From assembly GCF_000282315.2 (NCBI RefSeq), contig NZ_AKJN02000007.1:496001-560000 (forward strand): a stretch of 64,000 bases of DNA, in the 5' to 3' direction. This stretch comes from Pseudomonas sp. GM41(2012) (GTDB lineage Bacteria; Pseudomonadota; Gammaproteobacteria; Pseudomonadales; Pseudomonadaceae). Shown piece after piece: positions 45,108-54,334 of the stretch. Below the pieces are notes generated by a model. That model was not told the origin of the DNA. It saw only the letters and a list, made by a program, of their open reading frames with translations, and ran no database searches. A program made the position numbers and the translations under genes. Each line of letters opens with the position of its first letter. Positions within the stretch are counted from its first letter, which is position 1.

Positions 45108-45725
45108 TCAGCGTTGAACAACCTGTAAGGTGTTCTTCTCTTTCGGCATAACCCGCTTCGCAACCACGTAGTGGCTTTCCCAGTAGGGTTTTTTCAGCGT
45201 GTCGATGGTCACCGACTTGCCACGGCGTGGTGCGTGGATGAAGCGGTCGTTGCCCAGGTAGATGGCGACGTGATTGACCCGACGGCTCTTGATGTTGAAG
45301 AAAATCAGGTCGCCAGGCTTCAGATCCTTGCGATCGACTTTCTCCCCATGACCGCTGGCCATGGCGTTGGAAGTACGCGGCAGGTCGAACGTGGCGTCGT
45401 TGAACGCGTATTTCACCAGACCACTGCAGTCGAACCCTTTACTTGGGCTGCTGCCGCCCCAACGGTAAGGTGTACCGAGGACGTTTACGGCGCGGCTCAG
45501 CACGTTGCTGCTTTCCTTGGTCGCCATCGGCGGAACCAGGCTGCTGTTGCTGCTCAGTTGAGGAGCGCGTTTTAGGGTCTGTTTGTTTTTGCTCGAAGGA
45601 GCAGAAACATGGGATTTTGGGGTGTAACCATTAACGTTAGGAAGACGTTGCTCACGATTGGTGGCGTGGGCGGCCAGTGGCATCAAAAGGCAAATGGTTA
45701 GCCATGTCTTGAAAAATGGACGCAT
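45108..45725 (-). CDS. NlpC/P60 family cell-wall peptidase
   Basis: A 205-residue exported enzyme with signal peptide MRPFFKTWLTICLLMPLAA and a Ser/Lys-rich linker. The NlpC/P60 domain has catalytic Cys in FDCSGLVKYAF, His in VNHVAIYLG and a further His in RFIHAPRRG. It probably cleaves gamma-D-Glu-diaminopimelate links in peptidoglycan. ATG 45725 fits the signal peptide; upstream in-frame codons give no signal. The ribosome site is weak. Confidence 0.9.
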   Translation of the reverse strand: MRPFFKTWLTICLLMPLAAHATNREQRLPNVNGYTPKSHVSAPSSKNKQTLKRAPQLSSNSSLVPPMATKESSNVLSRAVNVLGTPYRWGGSSPSKGFDCSGLVKYAFNDATFDLPRTSNAMASGHGEKVDRKDLKPGDLIFFNIKSRRVNHVAIYLGNDRFIHAPRRGKSVTIDTLKKPYWESHYVVAKRVMPKEKNTLQVVQR

Positions 45726-45975
45726 TAGGCAGGGCTCATATAAGTTAGCGCGCAACTTTATAACAGCTTTTTTGGCCCTTCCGCGGCCGTTGGTCGATTC
45801 AACCTTGGGGTCAACGGAACCAAATAAGCGGAAAATAGACGCGATTGTCGGACACAACGCTTGTGTTACAAGGGTTTGACGGGACACAAGGTAGCATTTG
45901 CCATACGTCGGCCACCTGTAAAAAAGTCACAAAGATTTAAAGAATATTTATCTATCGTGTGATTCGAGGTCCTTC

Positions 45976-46407
45976 ATGAACACCTATCAACAACCCGTTT
46001 CGCATCAAGACACGCACAGCAAGGTGATCGGTTACCTGCTGTGGATTTTCGGTTTTACCGGCGCTCACCGCTTCTATTACGGCAAGCCGGTAACGGGGAC
46101 GATTTGGTTCTTAACCCTCGGTTTGTTGGGTATCGGTTGGCTGATTGACCTGTTTCTGATCCCGGCCATGGATCGTGAAGCGGACCTGCGTTTTACCGCC
46201 GGGCCCATTAAGTACAACGTTGCGTGGATTCTGCTGACGTTTCTTGGGGTATTCGGCGTACACCGGATGTATCAGGGGAAGTGGATCAGCGGATTGCTGT
46301 ACCTGGTGACGGGCGGGTTGTTCTTTCTGGGGGTGCTGTATGACTTCTGGACGCTGAATGACCAGGTGTCGATTCGCAATGCGCAGAACAGAGGTGCCTT
46401 CCAGTAA
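45976..46407 (+). CDS. TM2 domain membrane protein
   Basis: A 143-residue protein with two tandem TM2 units: GYLLWIFGFTGAHRFYYGKP and its copy AWILLTFLGVFGVHRMYQGK, each followed by a hydrophobic segment. The function is unknown. The 250 bp upstream (45726-45975) are gene-free, contain an AT-rich stretch ending in TTTATCTATC, and may carry promoters for both divergent genes, although no clear -35/-10 pair was settled. Confidence 0.9.
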   Translation: MNTYQQPVSHQDTHSKVIGYLLWIFGFTGAHRFYYGKPVTGTIWFLTLGLLGIGWLIDLFLIPAMDREADLRFTAGPIKYNVAWILLTFLGVFGVHRMYQGKWISGLLYLVTGGLFFLGVLYDFWTLNDQVSIRNAQNRGAFQ

Positions 46408-46408
46408 G

Positions 46409-46480
46409 CCATCGCTGGCAAGCCATGCTCCTACAGGGTGTTCATACACGATCCCGTAGGAGCAAAGCTTGCTCGCGATT
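46409..46480. repeat. REP doublet, imperfect
   Basis: ATCGCTGGCAAGCCATGCTC (from 46411) and its inverted partner TAGGAGCAAAGCTTGCTCGC (from 46457) pair with several mismatches, between the convergent TM2 and pyrC' genes. Confidence 0.6.
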
Positions 46481-46494
46481 GCAGCAACGCGGTC

Positions 46495-47766
46495 TTACGC
46501 CTGGTGGCTGATTCGTCCATCCACCAAGGTGTAACGCACCACGCCCGGCAGGCTGTGGCCAATGAACGGGCAGTTTTCGCCTTTGGACAGCCAGGTCTCG
46601 CCGGCCACGGTCGACGCCGCCGGGTCGAACAGCACGATGTCCGCCGGTCCACCTACCGCCAGTTTGCCCGCCGGCAGGCGCAATGCCTCGGCAGGTCCGG
46701 TGCTCAAGCGCGCCAGCAGCGTTGGCAGGTCCAGCAAACCATCCTCCACCAGCGTCATCGCCAACGGCAGCAGCAGTTCAACGCTGCTGATGCCCGGCTC
46801 GGTGGCCCCGAACGGCGCCAGTTTGGCATCCCGCTCGTGGGGTTGGTGATGGCTGGAAATCGCCGAGACGACACCGGATTTCACCGCTTCACGCAGGCCA
46901 TCGCGGTCGGCGCGGGTGCGCAGCGGCGGCTGGACGTGATAGAGGCTGCTGAAGTCGATCAGCGCTTCGTCGGTCAGGATCAGCTGATACAGGGCGACAT
47001 CGGCCGTCACCGGCAGGCCGCGAGCCTGGGCCTGAGCGATCAGGGCCACGCCACGGGCGCTGGTGAGCTGGCTGAAGTGCGCGCGCACGCCACTTTGCTC
47101 GACCAGCAGCAGATCCCGGGCCAGAGCCACGGTTTCAGCGGTTTCGGGAATGCCCGGCAAACCGAGGAAGCTGGCGGTCGGGCCTTCGTGGGCCAAGCCA
47201 CCTTCGGCCAGATCATGGTCCTGAGAGTTGAAAATCACCGTCAGGTCGAAAGTTGCGGCGTACTCCAGCGCCCGGCACAGCGTGCGGGTGTTGCGGAAGC
47301 TGTCCAGGCCGTTGCCAAAGGCCACGCAACCGGCATCGCGCAAGGCGACCAGTTCGGCCAGCTGTTCGCCGTCCAGGCCTTTGCTCAGGGCGCCGATCGG
47401 GAACACCTTGGTGTTGCCGGCCTCGCGGGCGCGGTCGAGGATCAGTTCGGCCACGGCCGAGGTGTCCAGCACCGGTTTGGTTTTCGGCGGGCAGCACAGG
47501 CTGGTGACGCCACCGGCCGCGGCGGCGCGGGTTTCGCTGACGATTGAACCTTTACGGCTGTAGCCCGGCTCGCGCAGGGCGACGTTCAGGTCAACCAGCC
47601 CGGGGGCGGCGACCAGGCCTTTGGCGTCGAGGGTGTCGACGGCGACAAAACCGGCGGGCGCGGCGCCAAGGGCAATGATCTTGCAGGCTTCAATATGGAT
47701 ATCGGTAACTTGGTCCAGGCCGCTGGCCGGATCGATGACGCGTGCGCCGAGAATGCTGAGCTTCAC
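46495..47766 (-). CDS. pyrC': Dihydroorotase-like subunit PyrC' (probably inactive)
   Basis: A 423-residue amidohydrolase homologue. Active dihydroorotases have a metal-binding HxH in the sequence before LREPG; here it reads [14 protein letters not shown], so both His are replaced. The protein is therefore probably a pseudo-dihydroorotase. Pseudomonas aspartate transcarbamoylase is a dodecamer that needs this PyrC'-type partner for assembly. It overlaps the end of pyrB by 4 nt, consistent with a paired complex. The true dihydroorotase must be elsewhere. Confidence 0.95.
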   Translation of the reverse strand: MKLSILGARVIDPASGLDQVTDIHIEACKIIALGAAPAGFVAVDTLDAKGLVAAPGLVDLNVALREPGYSRKGSIVSETRAAAAGGVTSLCCPPKTKPVLDTSAVAELILDRAREAGNTKVFPIGALSKGLDGEQLAELVALRDAGCVAFGNGLDSFRNTRTLCRALEYAATFDLTVIFNSQDHDLAEGGLAHEGPTASFLGLPGIPETAETVALARDLLLVEQSGVRAHFSQLTSARGVALIAQAQARGLPVTADVALYQLILTDEALIDFSSLYHVQPPLRTRADRDGLREAVKSGVVSAISSHHQPHERDAKLAPFGATEPGISSVELLLPLAMTLVEDGLLDLPTLLARLSTGPAEALRLPAGKLAVGGPADIVLFDPAASTVAGETWLSKGENCPFIGHSLPGVVRYTLVDGRISHQA

Positions 47767-48767
47767 TGGGCGTTCTCCTGCTCGAATTGGCGCTGGGCTG
47801 TTTGCCCGCTCATGGCCATCGACAGCACAGCCATACGAATTGCGATGCCGTAGGTGACCTGGTTGAGGATCACCGAGTGCGGGCCGTCGGCCACCGCCGA
47901 CTCAATTTCCACCCCACGGTTGATTGGCCCCGGGTGCATGACGATGCAATCCGGTTTGGCTCCGGCCAGACGCGCGGTAGTCAGGCCGAACAGGCGGTAG
48001 AACTCGCCTTCGCTCGGCAGCAGGCCGCCAGTCATGCGTTCACGCTGCAGGCGCAGCATGATCACCACGTCGACGTCTTTCAGGCCTTCGGTCATGTCGG
48101 TGTAAACCTTCACGCCGTATTGCTCGATGCCGATCGGCAGCAGGGTTTTCGGCGCGATCACGCGGATGTCCGGGCAGCCGAGGGTTTTCAGCGCCAGCAT
48201 GTTCGAGCGCGCCACCCGCGAGTGCAGGATGTCGCCGACGATGGCTACGGAAAGGTTTTCGAAGCCGCCCTTGTGCCGACGGATGGTGAGCATGTCGAGC
48301 ATGCCCTGGGTCGGGTGGGCGTGGCGGCCGTCGCCGCCGTTGATGATCGCCACTTGCGGGCAGACATGTTCGGCGATGAAGTGCGCCGCGCCGGAATCAC
48401 CGTGGCGCACGACGAACATGTCGGCGGCCATGGCTTCCAGGTTGCGCAGGGTGTCGAGCAGGGTTTCGCCCTTGCTCGCCGACGACGTGGACACGTTGAG
48501 GGTGATCACGTCCGCCGACAGTCGCTGAGCGGCCAGTTCGAAGGTGGTGCGGGTGCGGGTGGAGTTCTCGAAGAACACGTTGCACACGGTCTTGCCGCGC
48601 AGCAACGGGACTTTCTTCACCGCCCGGGCGCCGACTTCGAGGAACGAGTCGGCGGTGTCGAGGATTTCCGTCAGCAGCTCGCGGCGCAAACCGTCGAGCG
48701 AGAGGAAGTGGCGCAGCTGGCCCTGATCATTGAGCTGCAGCGGGCGCTTGGTTTCTAGAGGCGTCAT
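47763..48767 (-). CDS. pyrB: Aspartate carbamoyltransferase catalytic subunit
   Basis: A 334-residue enzyme for the first committed step of pyrimidine synthesis. Carbamoyl-phosphate motif [24 protein letters not shown], and [17 protein letters not shown] near residue 220. ATG 48767 gives the standard length; a TTG at 48785 is open but less likely. It is coupled to pyrC' and lies 27 bp after pyrR. Confidence 0.97.
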   Translation of the reverse strand: MTPLETKRPLQLNDQGQLRHFLSLDGLRRELLTEILDTADSFLEVGARAVKKVPLLRGKTVCNVFFENSTRTRTTFELAAQRLSADVITLNVSTSSASKGETLLDTLRNLEAMAADMFVVRHGDSGAAHFIAEHVCPQVAIINGGDGRHAHPTQGMLDMLTIRRHKGGFENLSVAIVGDILHSRVARSNMLALKTLGCPDIRVIAPKTLLPIGIEQYGVKVYTDMTEGLKDVDVVIMLRLQRERMTGGLLPSEGEFYRLFGLTTARLAGAKPDCIVMHPGPINRGVEIESAVADGPHSVILNQVTYGIAIRMAVLSMAMSGQTAQRQFEQENAQ

Positions 48768-48794
48768 CGCGAGGGGGACTCTCAATAGGGCGAA

Positions 48795-49298
48795 TTAAAG
48801 GGCGAGGTCTTGCAGTTCGAGCTTGAGTTCCGGGCCGGACAGTTTCACCCGTTCGTGGGCGGCCAGCGACAGGGTCGCGCCGACCACATTCGGGCGGATC
48901 GGCAGCTCGCCGGCGTCCAGGTCCAGCAGGCAGACCAATGTCACGCTGGCCGGGCGGCCGTAGTCGAACAGCTCATTGAGGGCGGCGCGGATGGTCCGGC
49001 CGCTCATCAGCACGTCATCGATCAGCACCAGGTGTTGGCCTTCGATCTCGAACGGTAGGGCAGACGGGCGCACTTGTGGGTGCAGACCGTTCTGACTGAA
49101 GTCGTCGCGGTAGAAGGAGACGTCCAGGGTGCCGAGCGGCGAGTCGCTGCCCAGTTCATCGAGCAACGCCTGGGCGACCCAGACACCACCGGTACGAATA
49201 CCGATGTAGCGCGGCTCGCTGATGCCACGGTGTTCCAGGTGCGCCTTGAGACGGGTCGCCATCTGGCTGATCAGTTCGGCGGGATTGGGCAGGCTCAT
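48795..49298 (-). CDS. pyrR: PyrR bifunctional regulator / uracil phosphoribosyltransferase
   Basis: A 167-residue phosphoribosyltransferase-fold protein with the PRPP loop [18 protein letters not shown]. In Pseudomonas, PyrR activates pyrBC' expression rather than acting as a Bacillus-type attenuator. It is cotranscribed with pyrB; ruvX precedes it by 84 bp. Confidence 0.94.
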   Translation of the reverse strand: MSLPNPAELISQMATRLKAHLEHRGISEPRYIGIRTGGVWVAQALLDELGSDSPLGTLDVSFYRDDFSQNGLHPQVRPSALPFEIEGQHLVLIDDVLMSGRTIRAALNELFDYGRPASVTLVCLLDLDAGELPIRPNVVGATLSLAAHERVKLSGPELKLELQDLAL

Positions 49299-49382
49299 GG
49301 TTGCTCCTTCTTGGGCCCGAGCCGGGTTCTGCTGGAGAGGTGGCTCGGGTTGTCGCTAAGTAGAGACGCGTGTTGCGGCTCT

Positions 49383-49820
49383 TCAGGATTCGAACAATGC
49401 GGTGTTTTCGTCGAGCCAGCCTTGCAGCAGCAGGGCGGCGGCGATGGCGTCCACCGGATTGTCACGGTAGCTGCCCTTTTGTCCGCCACGATCACGCCGT
49501 TCACCCTTGGCTTCGAAGGTGGTCAGGCGTTCATCGTGGGTATAGAAGGGCAGGTTGTAGCGGCCGTTGAGACGGCGGGCGAATTTCTCGGCGCGCAGGC
49601 ACATGTCGCTCGGCGTGCCGTCCATGTTCAAGGGCAGGCCAACCACCACCGCATCGGGTTTCCACTCTTTAATCAGGGCTTCGACCTGATTCCAGTCGGG
49701 AATACCGTTTTGTGCCTTCAAGGTGCACAGCTCGCGGGCCTGGCCGGTAATCACCTGGCCGACCGCAACGCCGATCTGTTTGGTGCCGTAGTCGAAACCC
49801 AAAATCAGGCGCAGGGCCAT
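49383..49820 (-). CDS. ruvX: Holliday junction resolvase-like / pre-16S rRNA nuclease
   Basis: A 145-residue YqgF-family RNase H-fold protein: MALRLILGFDYGTKQIGVAVGQ, VVGLPLNMDG, and YTHDERLTTFEA. Implicated in 16S rRNA 5' maturation. Its ATG overlaps the yqgE stop by one base. Confidence 0.95.
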   Translation of the reverse strand: MALRLILGFDYGTKQIGVAVGQVITGQARELCTLKAQNGIPDWNQVEALIKEWKPDAVVVGLPLNMDGTPSDMCLRAEKFARRLNGRYNLPFYTHDERLTTFEAKGERRDRGGQKGSYRDNPVDAIAAALLLQGWLDENTALFES

Positions 49821-50392
49821 CAGGCGTGTCCCGCCTGACTGGTCAGAAGGCTGAGATTGACGCCCAGGTGCTTGGCCGCTGCTTCCAGGCGCAGTTCGCT
49901 GCTGGTGTTGAACAAAATTTCGGCATCGAACGGGCAGGTCAGCCAGGCGTTCTGGGCCAGTTCGGCTTCCAGCTGCCCGGCTTCCCAGCCAGCGTATCCG
50001 AGGGCGATCAGGCTTTTCGCCGGACCGACGCCGTCGGCGATGGCGAACAGCACGTCCTGGGAGGTCGACAGGGCCAGTTTCTCATCGAGCTCAACGGTGG
50101 CCTGATAACTCTGCCCCGAAGGGTGCAGGACAAAACCACGATCGGTCTGCACCGGGCCGCCGATGAAGATCGGCACATGCTGGCAGAGCATCGGCGGTTC
50201 GATGTCGGGGCGCAATTGCTCGAGGATATCGGCCAGGTTGAGGTCTTGCGGACGATTGACCACCAGGCCCATGGCACCATTGGCCGTGTGCTCGACGATG
50301 TAGGTCAAGGTGTGCGCAAAGTTCGGGTCGACCATGTGAGGCATGGCGATCAGGAACTGATGCTTGAGGTAGCTGGGGCTGACGTTCTTCAT
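49820..50392 (-). CDS. yqgE: YqgE/AlgH family protein
   Basis: A 190-residue protein with the family start SYLKHQFLIAMPHMVDPNFA, GAMGLVVNRPQ and GYAGWEAGQLEAEL. In P. aeruginosa the homologue AlgH is tied to alginate regulation, and the biochemical role is unclear. ATG 50392 is chosen; the frame extends into the repeat region to 50560 without a plausible start. It is coupled to ruvX. Confidence 0.95.
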   Translation of the reverse strand: MKNVSPSYLKHQFLIAMPHMVDPNFAHTLTYIVEHTANGAMGLVVNRPQDLNLADILEQLRPDIEPPMLCQHVPIFIGGPVQTDRGFVLHPSGQSYQATVELDEKLALSTSQDVLFAIADGVGPAKSLIALGYAGWEAGQLEAELAQNAWLTCPFDAEILFNTSSELRLEAAAKHLGVNLSLLTSQAGHA

Positions 50393-50466
50393 GAGCGCTA
50401 GTGTGGCGTTGGAGGGACAAACTGACAAGCTGAGGATGCCGAATTTGGCAGTCGGCACAGACCAAA

Positions 50467-50645
50467 TGTGGGAGCGGGCCTTTGTGGCGAGGGGGTTTAC
50501 CCCCGTTGGGTTGCGAAGCGACCCCAAGCTTGCAACCCCGTTGTGTCTGACACACCGCATGCAATGGTTTTACGACTGCTGCGCAGCCGAACGGGGCGGT
50601 GCGACGTTTCGCTAAACCCCCTCACCACAAAGGCTCGCTCCCACA
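50467..50645. repeat. 130-bp element family 2, copy 2, nested in a REP-like pair
   Basis: The outer arms 50467-50500 and 50613-50645 join REP sequence TGTGGGAGCGGGCCTTTGTG to the ends of the 130-bp family (GTGGCGAGGGGGTTTAC and inverse). The core carries GTTGGGTTGCGAAGCGACCCC-like and GACTGCTGCGCAGCCGAACG units as in copies 1 and 3. The element appears to have inserted within, or recombined with, a REP doublet. Confidence 0.8.
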
Positions 50646-50660
50646 GGGGATTTGCGGTGA

Positions 50661-51560
50661 TCAGTTGCTGGAGAGTCTGTCTCCGCGCGCAAACTTCCAG
50701 GTCCGGATGATTTCCAGGCGGTCGATGTCCGACAAATCCCCGGTAAACGGTGAAAACGGCGCCGCCAGCCGCACGATGCGCTGCGCCGCCTGATCCAGCA
50801 GCGGTTGCCCGGATGACTCCAGCACCAGCACTTCAAAGAGCGAGCCGTCGCGGTTGATCGAAACCATCAGGCGCAAATTGCCGTAGATCTGCTTGCGTCG
50901 TGCTTCGTCGGGGTAATTCAGGTTGCCGATGCGCTCGACTTTCTTGCGCCACTCGTCCTTATACCAGGCGCCCTTGTCGCGCATGGTCGACGCGGCGCTC
51001 AGGCGGTGGATACGCGGGCGCTTGGCATACAGCTGTTGTTCGTTGGCCAGTTCCGCTTCCAGGCTGGCGATGTCGGTGGACAGCTGTTCACTGTCGAACG
51101 TCGGCGCGGCGACGGCGGGTTTGGTGACGGGTTTGGGTTCTTCGGTTTTGGCCGCGGCCTTTTTCGGCTTGGGCGCGACGGTCGTCACCGCTGCCTTGGG
51201 TGCGGCTTCCTTCACTTCAGGCTTGGCCGCCGGCGGTGGCGTGACTTTCTGCACCTTGTTGTCCTGGAAAGGCGCGACCTCGGTGGTCTTGGGAATGGCC
51301 TTTTTATCCAGGGTGCCGCTGCCTTCCTGATTCTCTTGAGCGAGGAAATCGGCTTTCTCAGGCTTCTTTTCGCTTTTGAAGGTGGCGAGGGTGATTTCCA
51401 GGGTTTTGCTGATTTGCTTGGGTTCGACCATCGTAAAACCGACGCCCAACAGCAAGGCCAGGTGAATCAGCGCCGCGAGAAACAGGGTAAAACCGAGGCG
51501 ATCAGCCGGGCGCACGCCACGATGGGCGAGTTCAGCGGGTAGATCGGACGGGAGCGTCAT
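50661..51560 (-). CDS. tonB3: Energy transducer TonB (TonB3-like)
   Basis: 299 residues. One N-terminal helix (about 24-43, LFLAALIHLALLLGVGF), then a Lys/Pro/Ala-rich periplasmic span, a central helix (EQLSTDIASLEAELANEQQL) and a C-terminal TonB domain (NYPDEARRKQIYGNLRLMVSI). Its place between yqgE and gshB-pilG matches tonB3 of P. aeruginosa, which is needed for twitching motility rather than iron uptake. Its start lies 77 bp downstream of the gshB stop. Confidence 0.87.
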   Translation of the reverse strand: MTLPSDLPAELAHRGVRPADRLGFTLFLAALIHLALLLGVGFTMVEPKQISKTLEITLATFKSEKKPEKADFLAQENQEGSGTLDKKAIPKTTEVAPFQDNKVQKVTPPPAAKPEVKEAAPKAAVTTVAPKPKKAAAKTEEPKPVTKPAVAAPTFDSEQLSTDIASLEAELANEQQLYAKRPRIHRLSAASTMRDKGAWYKDEWRKKVERIGNLNYPDEARRKQIYGNLRLMVSINRDGSLFEVLVLESSGQPLLDQAAQRIVRLAAPFSPFTGDLSDIDRLEIIRTWKFARGDRLSSN

Positions 51561-51637
51561 GACAAAAAAACCAACATCGCGTTTTTCACAGGCCGCGGAT
51601 GATAACGCAATGTTGGTCGTTTCTTGGCTGTTCTATA

Positions 51638-52591
51638 TCAACGGGCCTTGAGCTTCTGATCGATGGCATCCATCAACAGGCCACCAATGTCGGTGCCGAA
51701 TGCGTTATCGATCTCGCGAATGCAGGTCGGGCTGGTGACGTTGATTTCGGTCAGATGCTCACCGATCACGTCGAGACCGACGAACAGCAGGCCTTTCTCG
51801 CGCAGGGTCGGGCCGACTTGTGCGGCGATCCAGCGATCTTTCTCGGTCAGCGGTCGGGCTTCGCCACGGCCACCGGCGGCGAGGTTGCCACGGGTTTCGC
51901 CAGCGGCCGGAATCCGCGCCAGGCAGTAATCCACCGGCTCGCCGTCGATCATCAGGATGCGCTTGTCGCCATCGACGATTGCCGGCAGGTAACCCTGAAT
52001 CATGATCTGTTGTTTGCCATGCAGGGTCAGGGTTTCGAGGATCACCGACAGGTTCGGGTGGCCAGCGGTGTGACGGAAGATCGATGAACCGCCCATGCCG
52101 TCCAGCGGCTTGAGGATCACGTCGCCGTGATGGTCGGCGAATTCACGCAGTACGTCCGGGCGACGGCTGACGATGGTCGGCGGCGTGCACTGCGGGAACA
52201 GCGTGGCGAACAGTTTCTCGTTGCAGTCGCGCAGACTTTGCGGCTTGTTGACCACCAGCACGCCAGCGCGTTCGGCTTGCTCCAGCAGGTAAGTGGAGTA
52301 GACGAATTCCATGTCGAACGGCGGATCCTTGCGCATCAGGATCACGTCCAGATCGCTCAGCAGCGCGTCGGTCTCGGCTTCGAGCTCGAACCATTTTTCC
52401 GGGTTGGCGAAGACTTTCAACGGACGCATCCGCGCCCGCGCTTCGCCTTCGGCCTGGTACAAATCGCCCTGTTCCATATAGAACAGTTCCCAGCCGCGCT
52501 TCTGTGCGGCCAACAGCATGGCCAGCGAGCTATCCTTTTTATAGGAAATGCTGGCAATAGGATCCATGACAATCCCGACGCGAACGCTCAT
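51638..52591 (-). CDS. gshB: Glutathione synthetase
   Basis: A 317-residue ATP-grasp enzyme joining gamma-glutamylcysteine and glycine. Markers: RVGIVMDPIASISYKKDSSL at the N-terminus, VILKPLDGMGGSSIFR and the C-terminal INVTSPTCIREIDN. ATG 52591 has GAGGAA 7 nt upstream; an open frame to 52708 is not supported. It is divergent from pilG. Confidence 0.97.
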   Translation of the reverse strand: MSVRVGIVMDPIASISYKKDSSLAMLLAAQKRGWELFYMEQGDLYQAEGEARARMRPLKVFANPEKWFELEAETDALLSDLDVILMRKDPPFDMEFVYSTYLLEQAERAGVLVVNKPQSLRDCNEKLFATLFPQCTPPTIVSRRPDVLREFADHHGDVILKPLDGMGGSSIFRHTAGHPNLSVILETLTLHGKQQIMIQGYLPAIVDGDKRILMIDGEPVDYCLARIPAAGETRGNLAAGGRGEARPLTEKDRWIAAQVGPTLREKGLLFVGLDVIGEHLTEINVTSPTCIREIDNAFGTDIGGLLMDAIDQKLKAR

Positions 52592-52825
52592 GGGTTTTTC
52601 CTCGAATTTGGGTGGTCCGACTGGACACGAAAAAGTGGCGTCAGATTGGCGCTCAGTGTGTGTCCGGTCAAGGAAAAACCACCGCGCCGGTCCCCCGATA
52701 GATTGCATTTGGAGACTGTGCTAAAAAGGCTGCGATATCGTTCCGGCCCTTAAACATCAAGGGTTTCGAGCCTCCGGTTATCGGAAATGGACAATTTGAT
52801 TCGCAAAGGCGACGGCAGAGCATTT

Positions 52826-53230
52826 ATGGAACAACATTCCAGCGCCTTGAAGGTCATGGTGATCGACGATTCGAAGACGATTCGCCGTACCGCCGAAACG
52901 CTGTTGAAGAACGTGGGATGTGAAGTGATCACCGCCATCGACGGTTTCGATGCCCTGGCCAAGATTGCCGACAATCACCCCGGCATCATCTTTGTCGACA
53001 TCATGATGCCGCGTCTGGATGGTTATCAGACCTGCGCTTTAATCAAGAACAACAGTGCGTTCAAGTCCACGCCAGTGATTATGCTGTCGTCCAAGGACGG
53101 GCTGTTCGACAAGGCCAAGGGGCGCATCGTCGGCTCCGACCAGTTTTTGACCAAGCCTTTCAGCAAGGAAGAACTGCTGAACGCGATCCAGGCCCATGTA
53201 CCGGGCTTCGCCGCCGTTTTGCCGCAGTAG
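52826..53230 (+). CDS. pilG: Twitching motility response regulator PilG
   Basis: A 134-residue single-domain CheY-like receiver. Phospho-acceptor Asp is in IIFVDIMMPRLDG; Asp pair in VMVIDDSKTIRRTAETLL; Lys in LTKPFSKEEL. It is the first gene of the pil-chp operon and acts downstream of ChpA to promote pilus extension and cAMP synthesis in P. aeruginosa. ATG 52826 starts at the family N-terminus; an ATG at 52787 would add 13 residues. Confidence 0.96.
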   Translation: MEQHSSALKVMVIDDSKTIRRTAETLLKNVGCEVITAIDGFDALAKIADNHPGIIFVDIMMPRLDGYQTCALIKNNSAFKSTPVIMLSSKDGLFDKAKGRIVGSDQFLTKPFSKEELLNAIQAHVPGFAAVLPQ

Positions 53231-53287
53231 GACACGCACAGTGACGCTCGGCCAGCGGGCCCGGCGTCGACAAGAATGGGGAAGACC

Positions 53288-53653
53288 ATGGCACGTATTC
53301 TGATCGTCGATGATTCGCCGACCGAAATGTACAAACTGACCGGCATGCTGGAAAAGCACGGTCATGAAGTGTTGAAAGCCGAAAACGGCGCCGACGGCGT
53401 GGCACTGGCCCGTCAGGAAAAACCCGACGCCGTTCTGATGGACATCGTCATGCCTGGCCTCAATGGTTTCCAGGCGACCCGTCAGCTGACCAAAGACCCG
53501 GAAACCGGGCACATCCCGGTGATCATCATTACCACCAAGGATCAGGAGACTGACAAGGTCTGGGGCACGCGCCAGGGCGCCAAGGACTACCTGACCAAAC
53601 CGGTCGACGAAGAAACCCTGATCAAGACCCTGAACAACGTGCTGGCCGGTTGA
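53288..53653 (+). CDS. pilH: Twitching motility response regulator PilH
   Basis: A 121-residue CheY-like receiver (ILIVDDSPTEMYKLTGML, AVLMDIVMPGLNGFQATRQL, LTKPVDEETLIKTL). In P. aeruginosa PilH opposes PilG and serves as phosphate sink and retraction regulator. ATG 53288 gives MARILIVDD; GGGGAA lies upstream. Confidence 0.97.
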   Translation: MARILIVDDSPTEMYKLTGMLEKHGHEVLKAENGADGVALARQEKPDAVLMDIVMPGLNGFQATRQLTKDPETGHIPVIIITTKDQETDKVWGTRQGAKDYLTKPVDEETLIKTLNNVLAG

Positions 53654-53663
53654 TCGTCCGGCC

Positions 53664-54197
53664 ATGACCGAGTCGCTGACGGCTTTCGAACTGCTGCTGC
53701 AGATCGACCAGCGTTGTCGTCTGCTGGCGGCGGACTTGCCGTCCCAGCCGACCCGACAAGACAGTTGGAGCGGCATCGGCTTTCGTCTGGGCGAGCACTG
53801 GTACGTTGCGCCGATGGGCGAGGTCAGCGAGGTGCTGCACGAGCCGCGGTTCACCCAGCTGCCGGGGGTCAGGCCCTGGGTCAAGGGTGTGGCCAACCTG
53901 CGCGGGCGTCTGTTGCCGATCATCGATTTGTGTGGGTTCTTCGGGCACGAGCTGTCAGCCGTGCGCAAGCAGCGCCGGGTATTGGTGGTCGAGCATAACG
54001 ACGTGTTTACCGGGTTGATGGTCGATGAAGTCTTCGGCCTCCAGCACTTTGCCCAAGACAGCCTTGAGCTGGTAGAGACATTGAACAGCCCGATTGCACC
54101 GTTCATCAAAGGCCGGTTCCAGCGTGAGCAGACCTGGCAGGTGTTCAGCCCGTTTACGTTGGTGCAGTCCCAAAGCTTTATGCACGTCGCGCTGTAA
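53664..54197 (+). CDS. pilI: Chemotaxis CheW-like adaptor PilI
   Basis: A 177-residue CheW-domain protein (GFRLGEHWYVAPMGEVSEVL, GVANLRGRLLPIIDLCGF). It couples the receptor PilJ to the kinase ChpA. It starts 10 bp after pilH. Confidence 0.95.
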   Translation: MTESLTAFELLLQIDQRCRLLAADLPSQPTRQDSWSGIGFRLGEHWYVAPMGEVSEVLHEPRFTQLPGVRPWVKGVANLRGRLLPIIDLCGFFGHELSAVRKQRRVLVVEHNDVFTGLMVDEVFGLQHFAQDSLELVETLNSPIAPFIKGRFQREQTWQVFSPFTLVQSQSFMHVAL

Positions 54198-54208
54198 ACG
54201 CGGCCCCC

Positions 54209-54300
54209 CTGTGGGAGCGAGCTTGCTCGCGATGACGGACTCACAGCCAACATTAATGTCGACTGATACACCGCTATCGCGAGCAAGCTCGCTCCCACAG
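54209..54300. repeat. REP doublet between pilI and pilJ
   Basis: Perfect 25-bp arms (54209-54233 and 54276-54300), core AGCGAGCTTGCTCGCGAT, with a 42-bp spacer inside the pil-chp operon. Confidence 0.9.
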
Positions 54301-54334
54301 GTTCTTCGGCAATCTTTAAGGGTGTTGGTTACCG

